Assembly: GCF_002846495.1 (NCBI RefSeq)
Contig: NZ_PJNE01000001.1
Location: forward strand, 558,001-622,000
DNA: 64,000 nucleotides
Direction of reading: 5' to 3'
Origin: Phycicoccus duodecadis
GTDB taxonomy: Bacteria; Actinomycetota; Actinomycetes; Actinomycetales; Dermatophilaceae
Of this stretch, positions 1 to 7,782 are shown in pieces; positions within the stretch are counted from its first letter, which is position 1, and every line of letters begins with the position of its first letter. The notes below the pieces were generated by a model that was given only the letters and a program-made list of their open reading frames with translations, was not told the origin of the DNA and ran no database searches. The position numbers and the translations under genes are program-made.

Positions 1-2
1 TG

Positions 3-692
3 GCGGTTGGGGAGGAGCGACCCGAACCGCCCGAGGGGTCGACGTCCCGGATACTCCCGCCGGTGGTCGTCAGCGGCGTACCGCCGTCCACCACGTTCGA
101 CTTCATGGTGACGCAGAACGGTAGCGCCGAGCCCGTGACTTTCGACCCCTGCCGACCCATCCGTTTCGTCGTGCGAGATGCGCTCGGCGCGGGTCCTCGT
201 GGGCGTGAGGCGGTGACTCGCGCAGTCGCGGCGGTCTCCGCCGCCAGTGGCCTGTCGTTCGAGGACGCGGGTGACACCGATGAGGCTCCGGCGCGGGACC
301 GGGCCCTTTACCAGCCGGACCGGTATGGCGAGAGTTGGGCACCTGTGCTCATCGCCTGGAGCAACCCCGCGGAGGAGCCCGAGCTCGCGGGCCGGACCGC
401 TGGGCTGGGCGGTGGTCGGCCCCTCCGTGACACCCACGGGCGGATGACATACGTGAGCGGCACGGTTTGGCTCGACACCCCGTCGCTGGCGCCCGACCTC
501 ACTACGCCGGAGGGCTTCATCCGCGTGCAGGCGGTCATCATGCACGAGCTGTCTCATGTGCTGGGCGCCGGCCACGTACAGGACAGTCGCGAACTGATGG
601 CGGAGGAGAACTCGGGACGCACCGACTTCGGCATCGGCGACCGGTACGCGCTGTCCCAGCTCGGCCGAGGCGCCTGTGTCCCGGGCCTCTGA
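3..692 (+). CDS. Matrixin-type zinc metalloprotease, 5' end outside window
   Basis: The C-terminal part carries HELSHVLGAGH (bases about 543-575), the HExxHxxGxxH zinc motif of metzincin proteases with the catalytic Glu after the first His. The N-terminal stretch TFDPCRPIRFVV is typical of the start of the catalytic domain in actinobacterial matrixin-like proteins. The frame is open to the left edge, and the first GTG (63) has no ribosome binding site, so the real start, probably with a signal peptide and linker, lies left of the window. Known for the family: secreted or surface-anchored proteolysis. The substrate cannot be inferred. The protein ends shortly after the zinc motif (about 40 residues), so there is no extra C-terminal domain. 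Confidence 0.7.
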   Translation, partial: AVGEERPEPPEGSTSRILPPVVVSGVPPSTTFDFMVTQNGSAEPVTFDPCRPIRFVVRDALGAGPRGREAVTRAVAAVSAASGLSFEDAGDTDEAPARDRALYQPDRYGESWAPVLIAWSNPAEEPELAGRTAGLGGGRPLRDTHGRMTYVSGTVWLDTPSLAPDLTTPEGFIRVQAVIMHELSHVLGAGHVQDSRELMAEENSGRTDFGIGDRYALSQLGRGACVPGL

Positions 693-861
693 GCCGCGGC
701 GGAACCCTCGTCGCGGAGGGTGAGGGAGTTCAGACAGCCGACGCCCTCCCCTGCGCTGTCACCCGTCCGTCGTGCCGCTCGACCCACGCAGTACAAGCGG
801 CGGGTGCACCAGCGCGTACCCCGATCGTGGCACGGTGCGGCTCGTCCGGGCGACGGAGTGA

Positions 862-988
862 TCTCCAGCCGCTGGACCACCTCGGGGGCGCCGACCTCCC
901 GGATGAGCTCCGGCGGCCCGACCACCGCGAGCCTGTCGGTGGCGCGGGACAGCCCGACGAACTGCCGCTCCCGCGATCGGTCTCGCAC
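862..988 (-). pseudogene. Remnant of a NERD/UvrD-type helicase C-terminus
   Basis: About 42 codons read VGLSRATDRLAVVGPPELIR and flanking residues, nearly identical to the last 45 residues of the intact NERD helicase ending at 4110 (VGLSRATDKLVVVGPPELIR there). The matching DNA is also close, so this is a broken relative or duplicated tail. It includes helicase motif VI and nothing upstream: no P-loop, DEAQ box or NERD domain is found to the right of 988. The reading frame runs past the homologous end into unrelated sequence. It is non-functional and suggests deletion or rearrangement here. Confidence 0.7.
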
Positions 989-1108
989 GTGTCCGCAGTC
1001 GCGACCGAGAGACCCATCGTGACTGCGACCCCTTTCTGGGGAACGGGTCGAGCGGTGAGTACGAGCTCGGCCTCGCCACAGGGTGTCGGAGCGGTGCGCT
1101 AGCGTGGC

Positions 1109-1200
1109 AACAGCTCACGAGAGGCAGCGACAAGCCCTGGCTTGCTGTCCGGCAACCCCTCCGCGGGGGTGCCCCAGGTGACGAGCTGGTCATCCGATGA
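1109..1200 (+). ncRNA. SAM-IV-like (SAM-I/IV class) riboswitch
   Basis: The segment matches the remembered SAM-IV consensus in order: P1 strands AGCTC (1112-1116) and GAGCT (1183-1187); a P2 helix from GGCAGC and GCTGTCC; the inner hairpin AAGCC-CTGG... closing with GGCTT; the conserved CCGGCAACCCC; a P3 hairpin CCCC-TCCGC-GGGG; and GGTGAC before the closing P1 strand. Downstream, GGGGTC (1229-1234) can pair with GACCCC (1240-1245) just before the GAGGAG ribosome binding site of the next gene, a possible expression platform. Known for the class: S-adenosylmethionine binding in actinobacteria, usually ahead of methionine or sulfur genes. The next genes here are not recognisable methionine genes. 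Confidence 0.75.
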
Positions 1201-1256
1201 CAACAGCGGATCTCCACGGCCAGGCCGAGGGGTCCGTGTGACCCCGAGGAGCCACC

Positions 1257-1499
1257 GTGCCCGAGAACAACCCCTACGGCGCCGCCGACCTGCGCCCAGG
1301 ACAACTGTCCGATGCGTTCGACGAGCTCCCCACGTCCCAGCTGGTCGAGCACCTGCGGCACCTCGACCACGCCCGCACGCATCGCCCCGACGAGCGCGCG
1401 CGGTGGTGGCTCTCCAAGCTCCTGTCCGAAGGCCAGCGTGCACTGCACCGGCGTGGCCTGAACCCCTCTGCGTGGGTCTACTCCGAGGGCGACCGATGA
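1257..1499 (+). CDS. Small hypothetical protein, first of a three-gene operon
   Basis: An 80-residue protein from a GTG start preceded by GAGGAG at a good distance. It is acidic near the N-terminus and rich in Arg/Leu/His (LVEHLRHLDHARTH), with no signal peptide or membrane segment. Its stop overlaps the ATG of the next gene by four bases (ATGA), so translation is probably coupled. It is the first coding sequence after the SAM-IV-like riboswitch and would be its direct target if that RNA is functional. I do not recognise a family. Confidence 0.6.
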   Translation: MPENNPYGAADLRPGQLSDAFDELPTSQLVEHLRHLDHARTHRPDERARWWLSKLLSEGQRALHRRGLNPSAWVYSEGDR

Positions 1500-1855
1500 G
1501 CGACGGGGTCCTGCGCGTGCTGGTCGACGACGTCCGCGTCTTCAAGGACGGACGACCGGCGCTCGTGGCGCGAACATCCGACGAGGTCCTGACGCTGCTG
1601 GCGTCGCTCGGCGGGCGGACGATCGACGAGCTCTGGCTCGACCACGACCTCATCGATGACGACACGGTCCAACCGGTCGTCGACCACTTGGTGTCCGTCG
1701 CGGCAGCAGGCACTCCCGCACCGGTCCGTCAGGTGCTGGTCCACAGCGCGAACGTGAGGGCCGGCCATCGCGTCACGGTGGAGCTCGTCGCCGCCGGGTA
1801 CCGAGCCCGACGTTCGTTCGTCGCGGGGATGTGGAGGCACGCTTGGAGCCGATGA
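1496..1855 (+). CDS. Receiver-like domain protein (cREC_REC-like, cyclic-phosphate processing type)
   Basis: A 119-residue protein with the pattern VLVDDVRVFKDGR ... TSDEVLTLLA ... IDELWLDHDL ... VLVHSANVRAG. Paired acidic residues after strand one (VDD) and the LWLDHDL strand are typical of the receiver-like family that Pfam calls the cyclic-phosphate processing receiver domain, linked by others to RNA repair or signalling operons. That assignment is from memory of the pattern. The ATG overlaps the previous stop (ATGA), and its own stop overlaps the next start (ATGA). It could act as a stand-alone sensor or partner of its two unknown neighbours. No kinase or DNA-binding output domain is attached. 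Confidence 0.6.
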   Translation: MSDGVLRVLVDDVRVFKDGRPALVARTSDEVLTLLASLGGRTIDELWLDHDLIDDDTVQPVVDHLVSVAAAGTPAPVRQVLVHSANVRAGHRVTVELVAAGYRARRSFVAGMWRHAWSR

Positions 1856-2259
1856 CGCCGCCCGGCGAGGTGCCCGACCTCGACGGGCTGCTCGCACTGG
1901 CCGACGACCTCGTCCGCGCCGCGGGTTGGCTCCGGCGTGAGGTGGTGGGGAATGACCCGACGATGGCCCGCTCCTACGCCTGGTCGGCAGCGAGGCGCGC
2001 TCATGCCCTGGCCGTGGCGACCGACACCTGGGGCTCACACCTGTCGCAACCGGCCGACATCCCGCCCGCCCCGGTGTCACTGGCCGGCCAGTCACTGGAC
2101 GAGGGAGTCGGTCGCCTCGGCGACTCGGACCTCCTTGCGTTGCACGACCAGCTCGCTTGGGACCTGCACCGCGAGCCACGCGTTGCCGCGGCGGCCTGGC
2201 TCCGCGAGGGTCTGAGCCGGGTCGCGGCGGAGATGCACGAGCGGGGGTTGCGACGGTGA
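1852..2259 (+). CDS. Hypothetical protein, third gene of the small operon
   Basis: A 135-residue protein. The ATG at 1852 overlaps the preceding TGA (ATGA) and has GGAG upstream; an in-frame GTG at 1831 is the alternative. The sequence is alanine- and leucine-rich and predicted mostly helical (LLALADDLVRAAGWLRREVV; SYAWSAARRAHALAVATDTW), with conserved-looking Trp/His residues and no membrane segment. The repeated overlaps make the three genes one transcription and translation unit. I do not recognise the family. The first IS256 element has inserted 65 bases after the stop, so any further gene of this operon would be cut off. Confidence 0.55.
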   Translation: MTPPGEVPDLDGLLALADDLVRAAGWLRREVVGNDPTMARSYAWSAARRAHALAVATDTWGSHLSQPADIPPAPVSLAGQSLDEGVGRLGDSDLLALHDQLAWDLHREPRVAAAAWLREGLSRVAAEMHERGLRR

Positions 2260-2332
2260 ACCACCGCGTCTCCCACGGCTGCATCGCCCCCGAGGGGTCC
2301 GCTGTAGGCCCGGCCTTCCGTCTGCGCGCGTC

Positions 2333-3748
2333 GGTCAAGTCCCCGGTGGTGGTGTAACGCTGCGTGATCTTCGTTGGGTTAGGCGGTCAGGGCGGACATG
2401 GGTTCTGCTCCGTTCTCGGGGTCGGTGGTGGTGAGGGGGGTCAGGCGAGAGCGGGTCAGGACTTCCAGGCCGAGGTAGCGGCGTCCTTCTGCCCATTCGT
2501 CGGTCTGCTCGGCCAGGACCGCGCCAACGAGGCGGACGATCGCTTCTCGGGTGGGGAAGATGCCGACGGAGTCGGTGCGGCGGCGGATCTCGCGGTTGAG
2601 GCGTTCGGCGGGGTTGTTGGACCAGATCTGGGTCCACACGTCCTTGGGGAAGGCGGTGAAGGCCAGGATGTCCTCGCGGGCGGCGGCCAGGTGCTTCGCG
2701 ACCGCGGGCAGCTTGTCGCTGACGTAGTCGATCAGCCGGTCGAACTGGGCGTGTACGGCCGCGGCGTCGGGCTGGTCGTACACCGAGTGCAGCATCGCCT
2801 TGACGGCCGGCCACATGCTTTTGGGACAGATGCTCATCAGGTTCGCGGCGTAGTGCGTGCGGCAGCGCTGCCAGGACGCGCCGGGCAGGTTCGCCGCGAT
2901 CGCCTCGACCAGCCCGGGGTGGGCATCGGAGGTGACCAGCTTGACCCCGGCCAGGCCGCGGGCGACCAGGTCGGCGAAGAACTCGTTCCACGCCGCCCCG
3001 GTCTCGCTGGTGGCCACCCGCATGCCCAGGACCTCACGGTGCCCGTCGCCGTTGACCCCGACCGCGACCAGGACGACCGCGTTGACCACCCGTCCTCCCT
3101 CGCGGACCTTCATCGTCAACGCGTCCGCGGCCACGAACGTGAACGGCCCGGCCGGGCCCAGCGGGCGGTGGCGGAAGTCCTCGACCTGCTGGTCGAGGTC
3201 GGCGGCCATCCGCGAGACCTGCGAACGGCTCAGCGAGTCGATCCCCAAGGTCTTGACCAGCTTGTCCATCCGCCGGGTGGACACCCCAGCCAGGTAGCAG
3301 TCGGCCACCACGGTGACCAGCGCCGACTCCGCGCGCTTACGACGCTCCAGCAGCCACTGCGGGAAGTAGCTCCCCGTGCGCAGCTTGGGCACGGCCACGT
3401 CGATCGTGCCGACCCGGGTGTCCAGCTCGCGGTGGCGATAGCCGTTGCGCTGCGCGACCCGCTCCGGGCTGGGGCGTCCCCACTCCGCGCCGACCACCGC
3501 ATCCGCATCCGCGGACAGCAACGCGTTGATGATCGACTGCAGCAGCGAACGCATCAGGTCCGGCGAGGCTTCGGCCAACGCCTCGCCAAGCAGCCCAGCA
3601 GGGTCGACAATGTGTGGTGCGGTCATCGTGATGCTCCGTTCGAGAGTGCTGTGAGAGGTTCACTCGAAGGATCACGCGGTGGCCGCATCCACGTCCAGCC
3701 CCAACCCGAGGACGGCGACCGCGCTACACCACTATCCGGGACTCAACT
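2333..3748. mobile_element. IS256-family insertion sequence, 1416 bp, with 8-bp target duplication
   Basis: The ends are defined by imperfect inverted repeats of about 28 bp: left 2333-2360 and right 3721-3748 agree at about 20 of 28 positions, with the shared inner core GTGGTGTA-CGC. An exact 8-bp direct repeat, CGCGCGTC, flanks the element at 2325-2332 and 3749-3756, the duplication length expected for IS256. The only gene inside is the transposase on the minus strand. The insertion is intergenic, between the unknown operon ending at 2259 and the small gene at 3831. Exact duplications imply a fairly recent insertion. Confidence 0.88.
2379..3626 (-). CDS. IS256-family (mutator-type) transposase
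   Basis: A 415-residue DDE transposase of the normal length for the family. The catalytic triad is visible: Asp in [11 protein letters not shown], Asp in [11 protein letters not shown], and Glu in [11 protein letters not shown]. The N-terminal [24 protein letters not shown] is the standard IS256 motif before the catalytic core. The frame is full length with no interruptions, and both terminal repeats are present, so the element may still be mobile. It is clearly different in sequence from the second IS256 transposase at 34067, so the two insertions are independent elements. Confidence 0.95.
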   Translation of the reverse strand: MTAPHIVDPAGLLGEALAEASPDLMRSLLQSIINALLSADADAVVGAEWGRPSPERVAQRNGYRHRELDTRVGTIDVAVPKLRTGSYFPQWLLERRKRAESALVTVVADCYLAGVSTRRMDKLVKTLGIDSLSRSQVSRMAADLDQQVEDFRHRPLGPAGPFTFVAADALTMKVREGGRVVNAVVLVAVGVNGDGHREVLGMRVATSETGAAWNEFFADLVARGLAGVKLVTSDAHPGLVEAIAANLPGASWQRCRTHYAANLMSICPKSMWPAVKAMLHSVYDQPDAAAVHAQFDRLIDYVSDKLPAVAKHLAAAREDILAFTAFPKDVWTQIWSNNPAERLNREIRRRTDSVGIFPTREAIVRLVGAVLAEQTDEWAEGRRYLGLEVLTRSRLTPLTTTDPENGAEPMSALTA

Positions 3749-3761
3749 CGCGCGTCACCAC

Positions 3762-3773
3762 CCGAACGTTCGG
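3762..3773. promoter_or_regulatory. Perfect 12-bp palindrome upstream of a small gene
   Basis: CCGAACGTTCGG lies about 58 bases before the ATG at 3831, between the IS256 right flank and the gene. It resembles two halves of an SOS site without the usual four-base spacer, so it is not a standard LexA box. It may be an operator; no regulator is assigned. Confidence 0.3.
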
Positions 3774-3830
3774 TGAGAGGGCCGGCGCAGCGCATCTTGT
3801 AGCTTCCCTCACCGCCGAAAGGACGCGTAC

Positions 3831-4085
3831 ATGCCCACCGATGACGAACGACTGGAACGGGATTGGCGGCGGGCGGGAGCCACCGACGAGTCGATGATCG
3901 ATGACGCCGTCTCACTGGGCCTGCACCCCAGCCGGGTGAGCGGGAAGCTCGACGACGCGGCAGGCTTCCTGTCCGCTGCGGCCTTCCAGGACATCGGCGA
4001 CCTGGTCGAGGTCTACCTGGAACAGGCCGGCGGCGACCCCGGGGTGGCGTGGGAGCTGTGGTCCGATGACGACGGCGAGGAATGA
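3831..4085 (+). CDS. Small acidic hypothetical protein
   Basis: An 84-residue protein with an ATG preceded by GAAAGGA. It is strongly acidic, especially at the C-terminus (LWSDDDGEE). It has no cysteine, membrane segment or signal peptide. The pattern RVSGKLDDAAGFLSAAAFQD suggests a small helical protein. It converges with the NERD helicase gene, which ends 25 bases downstream on the other strand. The acidic composition would fit an inhibitor or DNA-mimic type protein, but that is speculation. Family not recognised. Confidence 0.55.
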   Translation: MPTDDERLERDWRRAGATDESMIDDAVSLGLHPSRVSGKLDDAAGFLSAAAFQDIGDLVEVYLEQAGGDPGVAWELWSDDDGEE

Positions 4086-4109
4086 GGAGGAGCCACCGCC
4101 GCCTCCGGG

Positions 4110-5783
4110 TCAGTGACAGATGCCCAGCCGCTTGGCCACCTCGGGGCCGCCGATCTCCCGAATGAGCTCCGGCGGCCCGACCACCACGAGCTTGTCGGTG
4201 GCGCGTGACAGCCCCACGTAGAGCCGCTCCCGCGAGCGGTCCTTGACGCCGGTCTCGTTCGCGCAGAGCACGACGACCCGCCGTTCGAGCCCCTTGAACC
4301 CGAGGACGTGACCGTAGAAGACCTGGTCGGCGTCCCAGAACGTGTCCCAGTAGCCGTCCTGGCCGAGCTGCTCCTGCCGCGAGGACTGCTCGTCATGGCG
4401 GGCGCCGGTCGTGAGGAGCGCGACGTCCTCGGGCCGCCAGTCGTCGAGCAGTGCGTCCACGGCGTCGTCGGCTGCCTCTAGAGCGTCCTCGAGGGCGCTC
4501 GGGATGTACGTGACCTCGGGGCCCTCGCCGCCCTTGGCCCGCATCCGCATCGGCGCCAGCGGCGCGAACGCGTCGACGATCTGGCGGGTGTTGCGCAGGT
4601 TGTGGTCGAGCACCAGCGGGACCAGCGGCACGGGGGGCCGCCCGAACCGCTGGAAGACCCGCTGGTTCTCGTCGCTGTAGACGTAGAGACCGCCGGCCTC
4701 CTCGTCACGGAGGCACCGCATGATCGGCGTCCACCACAGGTCGGCGAAGTCCTGGGCCTCGTCGACGACGACCGCGTCGAACTTCTTCCCGTCCGGCAGC
4801 CCGGTGGCCAGCTCGACCATCAGGGCCGGGAGCCGCTCCTCCCAGAAGCCCGGGTCGTCGCGGCCGCCGAACACCTCGACCCCGAGGTAGCGGGCCAGGT
4901 CCTCGAAGGTGCCGCAGAACGCGGGCCGATGCCTGCGGTCGACCCCGGCCATCGCACGGCGGAAGTAGCTCGCCAGGCCGATCGAGTAGCAGAGCAGGGC
5001 CACCCGCTGCGAGGACCGGCCGCCGCTCCCCCGCGTCAGCTCCTTGGCCTGCGTCGTGGCCAGCACCGTCTTGCCGCTCCCGGCCCCGCCGCGGATCTCG
5101 AGGCGCGGCAGCAGCCGGGTCACCCCGAGGATGCTCGCCTGCTCGACGGTGAGGCGGTCGGCACGGCCCTCGCGCTCGTCGGCCTCGGCCAGCACGCTGC
5201 GCTGGGGCAGGTTGCGGCCGAGCAGGACCTCGACGATGAGGTCGCAGTCCTCCGCCGACGGCACACGGTGGCCCGTCTCCTGACGCGCCGCGATGTCCCA
5301 CAGGCGCCCGGCGAGGTCCGCCTGGTCCCCGCGCCCGTGGATCATCCACCGCGGACAGTCGGGCGTCGCGAAGTCCTCGTGCAGGTCGGTGTACGGCACC
5401 ACGACCGCGTGCCCGTGACGGACCCGTGTGCGGCTGCTGTTCCTCCATCGCGGGTCGCGCTCGACGTAGGCGCGCACGGCGTACTTCGTGTCACGGGACT
5501 GGTCGACCGGATGGATCTCACGCGGCCGGCTCGACCCCGACTGCTGCCACCACCGCCCGTCGTCCCCCACGCTGACGCTGCCGCCCTTGACCTCGACCAC
5601 CAGCACCCCGACGTCGGGCATCAGGACGATGAGGTCGGCCTCGTGGTCCTTCTTCTCGTCGGTCAGGCGCAGGTTGGCCACGATCGTCCAGTCGTCCTCG
5701 GCCTGCTCCACCAGGCGGGTCCACACCTCACGTTCGGACTCGGTGGAGAACATCGGTTCCGGCGGTACCAGTCGCGGGCTCAC
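4110..5783 (-). CDS. NERD-domain nuclease fused to a UvrD-like SF1 helicase
   Basis: A 557-residue protein. Residues about 15-130 form a NERD (nuclease-related) domain with EADLIV (Asp50) and VVEVKGG (Glu64, Lys66), the D...ExK signature. A P-loop GGAGSGKT follows at about 232-239, then VVVDEAQDF (motif II), DHNLRNTRQ, GHVLGFKGLERR and YVGLSRATDKL (motif VI). This is a nuclease plus ATP-dependent DNA translocase in one chain, a layout common in anti-phage and DNA-repair genes. The GTG start overlaps the stop of the upstream gene (GTGA), making it the third gene of a minus-strand operon beginning at 6957. A related C-terminal fragment survives at 862-988. Confidence 0.88.
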   Translation of the reverse strand: MSPRLVPPEPMFSTESEREVWTRLVEQAEDDWTIVANLRLTDEKKDHEADLIVLMPDVGVLVVEVKGGSVSVGDDGRWWQQSGSSRPREIHPVDQSRDTKYAVRAYVERDPRWRNSSRTRVRHGHAVVVPYTDLHEDFATPDCPRWMIHGRGDQADLAGRLWDIAARQETGHRVPSAEDCDLIVEVLLGRNLPQRSVLAEADEREGRADRLTVEQASILGVTRLLPRLEIRGGAGSGKTVLATTQAKELTRGSGGRSSQRVALLCYSIGLASYFRRAMAGVDRRHRPAFCGTFEDLARYLGVEVFGGRDDPGFWEERLPALMVELATGLPDGKKFDAVVVDEAQDFADLWWTPIMRCLRDEEAGGLYVYSDENQRVFQRFGRPPVPLVPLVLDHNLRNTRQIVDAFAPLAPMRMRAKGGEGPEVTYIPSALEDALEAADDAVDALLDDWRPEDVALLTTGARHDEQSSRQEQLGQDGYWDTFWDADQVFYGHVLGFKGLERRVVVLCANETGVKDRSRERLYVGLSRATDKLVVVGPPELIREIGGPEVAKRLGICH

Positions 5784-6289
5784 GGAACGTTCACCACGAA
5801 GAGGTCAGGGACGGACCGCTGGATGCGAGCCCGCTCGTGCCCGCGCTCGCCGCTGCGCCACCGGGCCGGCCTGTCCAGCACCGAAGGCCCACCGGATGCC
5901 GTCCCCTGCCCCGCCAGGCCGACCGGCTCCCCCTGCTGCAACCGAACCACGAGCCCCTCCCCACCGCCGGGGCACGCTCGAGCAGCGTCGCCCTCCAGTT
6001 GCCGATCAGCCAGGACCCCAGCTCCCCACGTCGTTCCTCGACCGCGCGGGGTCTCCAGCGCAGAGTATGTCGGCGTGGGGCGGCCGGTCGCCGTCCTGCA
6101 CCGCGCTGGTCTCCCGGACGTCGTACGCCTCGTCGTCATCGACACCGAGGGCGTCGCGCCCTCGGGCCGCGCCGTAGGTTCTGACGCCCAGGACCGCGCG
6201 GATCCGGACCTCCGCGCGCCGAACCGCGGCCGGCTCGACCATCGCCAGGTACCCGAACGGGGAGGCTCGTAGTCACGTTCGTTCGTCAT
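5780..6289 (-). pseudogene. Middle gene of the NERD operon, apparently frameshifted three times
   Basis: The ATG at 6289 overlaps the stop of the upstream gene (ATGA), and the stop overlaps the GTG of the NERD helicase (GTGA), so this is an operon gene. One frame stays open for 169 codons, but codon usage and protein-like sequence move through all three frames: frame one near the start, then VRIRAVLGVRTYGAARGRDA (about 6240-6066), then ERRGELGSWLIGNWRATLLE (about 6065-5943), then RGHERARIQRSVPDLFVV to the end. Each switch fits loss of one G (sites near 6250, 6063 and 5942), and restoring them gives a smooth protein of about 171 residues. No family is recognised. It is either decayed or affected by sequence errors. 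Confidence 0.55.
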
Positions 6290-6957
6290 GACTGCGGACC
6301 GTAGCGCGGCAGGCCAACACTCCCTCGCCGCGCGCCGTACTCCTCCAGAACACGATCCAGCAGGGCGAGTCGGCGCGTGGTCCACCCAGGGTCGCCGGCC
6401 GCTGCCAGTCGGTCCGCGAGTCGGTCGAGTTGACTGCGCACTCCGTCGTCGCGAAGGCACGACTGGACCGCCTTCCACACGGCCACCGGCGCTCCCCGTC
6501 GGCACGGGAGACCGAGAGCTCGCAGCAGCCCTGGGCCACACCGCACGAACAGGTCCGGGCGCTTCCTCGCACCCAGGGCCGAGCTGACCTCGGACGTCAC
6601 CGCCACATCGACCTCACCGCCCGTCGTCCCGAGAAGCACCCTGACCGCGTGGTGGAACGTCTCCATCGCCGCGATGGTGTCGGAGCCGGCCACCACGAGG
6701 TCCTGATCGACGTCGAGGAGCGGGACGCGCAACGCGGCGAGGACGAGACGCCGGTCGGTCCCCGGCTCGAGGACCGCCTGCACCTGCCGAGCGGTCAGCC
6801 GGTGTCCGGCAGTCACGATGACCAGGAGATCGGCGGCGGTGATGTCAGCGGGACTGACAGGGTCCGTGGCCAGCCAGAGGTGGTCACCGGGTCCGTCCAG
6901 CCGGAACTCGCAGGGGACCCGTTGCAGCGCACGTGCGGCTTCGACGACGACGTCCAT
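6286..6957 (-). CDS. Hypothetical protein, first gene of the NERD-helicase operon
   Basis: A 223-residue protein starting at ATG 6957 (MDVVVEAARALQRVPCEF). It has a hydrophobic, possibly Rossmann-like centre (ADLLVIVTAGHRLTARQVQA; LVLAALRVPLLDVDQDLVVA) and a helical, basic C-terminus (LADRLAAAGDPGWTTRRLAL). Two Cys are present but no metal-binding pattern. Its stop overlaps the next ATG by four bases. Being first in an operon with a NERD nuclease-helicase, it could be a regulator or a subunit; no domain is recognised. It is divergent from the DUF6308 gene at 7045, with 87 bases between the starts. Confidence 0.6.
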   Translation of the reverse strand: MDVVVEAARALQRVPCEFRLDGPGDHLWLATDPVSPADITAADLLVIVTAGHRLTARQVQAVLEPGTDRRLVLAALRVPLLDVDQDLVVAGSDTIAAMETFHHAVRVLLGTTGGEVDVAVTSEVSSALGARKRPDLFVRCGPGLLRALGLPCRRGAPVAVWKAVQSCLRDDGVRSQLDRLADRLAAAGDPGWTTRRLALLDRVLEEYGARRGSVGLPRYGPQS

Positions 6958-7044
6958 CCGGCTACCTTGGTGCCCGGGTCCGACATTCCTTTCCGCGCAC
7001 CTGCCCGGCGATGACCACGAATACCTGGACCCGAGGAGGATGCG

Positions 7045-7698
7045 ATGACACCCACCACTTTCCGGCGTCCGGCCGTCCTGGCGCCCGGCCGCGAGGACGA
7101 GGCCGCTCGCCATCTCCGCCGCTACGTGGACGTGTCGACGGCCGGGACGCCGTCCGGTTTCACGGGCGCGTTCTTCGACGGGTGGGACCCGGATGGCCGA
7201 CGCGCGGAGGACGCCGATCGCTTCACCGCGGATGACCTGGTGGCCGTCACGTTCCTTTCCGTGGAGATCCCCCCGCGTGCTGCCCAGCAGCTCCTCGTAG
7301 AGCAACGGGGTGCGCTGAGCCGGCTCCTGGCCGAGGTGGTCGAGCGGGACCTCGTCGACGTCGAGGAGCCGCTGACCCCATCCAGCCCCGAGTGGCAGCT
7401 CAACGACGCTCTCCGCACGATCGACGGCATCGGACCCACCACCGCGTCCAAGCTCATGGCCCGCAAGCGTCCACGGCTGCTGCCCATCTACGACTCCGTC
7501 ATCGACCAGCACGTGCTGTCCGGTTCAGGGGTGCTGTGGGAGCCGCTGCGGCAAGCCCTCAGGGCGGACGGGCGCGCGCTCCACGAACAGCTGGTGGCGC
7601 TTCGCGTCCGCGCCGGCGTCGGGGACAGCATCTCGGCGATCCGCGTCGTCGACATCCTGGCGTGGATGGAGGGCAAGGGCTACATCCCTGCTTCCTGA
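7045..7698 (+). CDS. DUF6308-family protein with helix-hairpin-helix-like motif
   Basis: A 217-residue protein with a strong GGAGG site before the ATG. The features I associate with DUF6308 are FTADDLVAVTFLSVEIPPRA in the centre and LRTIDGIGPTTASKLMARKR followed by RLLPIYDSVI. The IDGIGPTTASKL stretch is a helix-hairpin-helix DNA-binding motif, and the following part resembles base-excision-repair folds. The family is widespread in actinobacteria with unknown function. It is divergently transcribed from the NERD operon and followed 84 bases later by another plus-strand gene. It is likely DNA-associated, but catalysis cannot be claimed. Confidence 0.75.
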   Translation: MTPTTFRRPAVLAPGREDEAARHLRRYVDVSTAGTPSGFTGAFFDGWDPDGRRAEDADRFTADDLVAVTFLSVEIPPRAAQQLLVEQRGALSRLLAEVVERDLVDVEEPLTPSSPEWQLNDALRTIDGIGPTTASKLMARKRPRLLPIYDSVIDQHVLSGSGVLWEPLRQALRADGRALHEQLVALRVRAGVGDSISAIRVVDILAWMEGKGYIPAS

Positions 7699-7782
7699 CG
7701 TTTCACCCGGTGTGATCGAAAGCGTTGAGTGACAGGCATTTCACTGCCACTGTCAGTCCTCCGACAACGAGAGGACGCAGTC

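Noticed and set aside
3762..3773. LexA site before the small gene at 3831
   Set aside because: The two halves CGAAC/GTTCG abut without the four-base spacer required by the known SOS consensus.
2364..3776. A 470-codon plus-strand frame opposite the first IS256 transposase
   Set aside because: Shadow of the transposase; no domain and low-complexity His/Gln/Val/Arg content.
4602..6272. A 556-codon plus-strand frame opposite the NERD operon
   Set aside because: Antisense shadow; the opposite strand has complete helicase and nuclease motifs and coupled starts.
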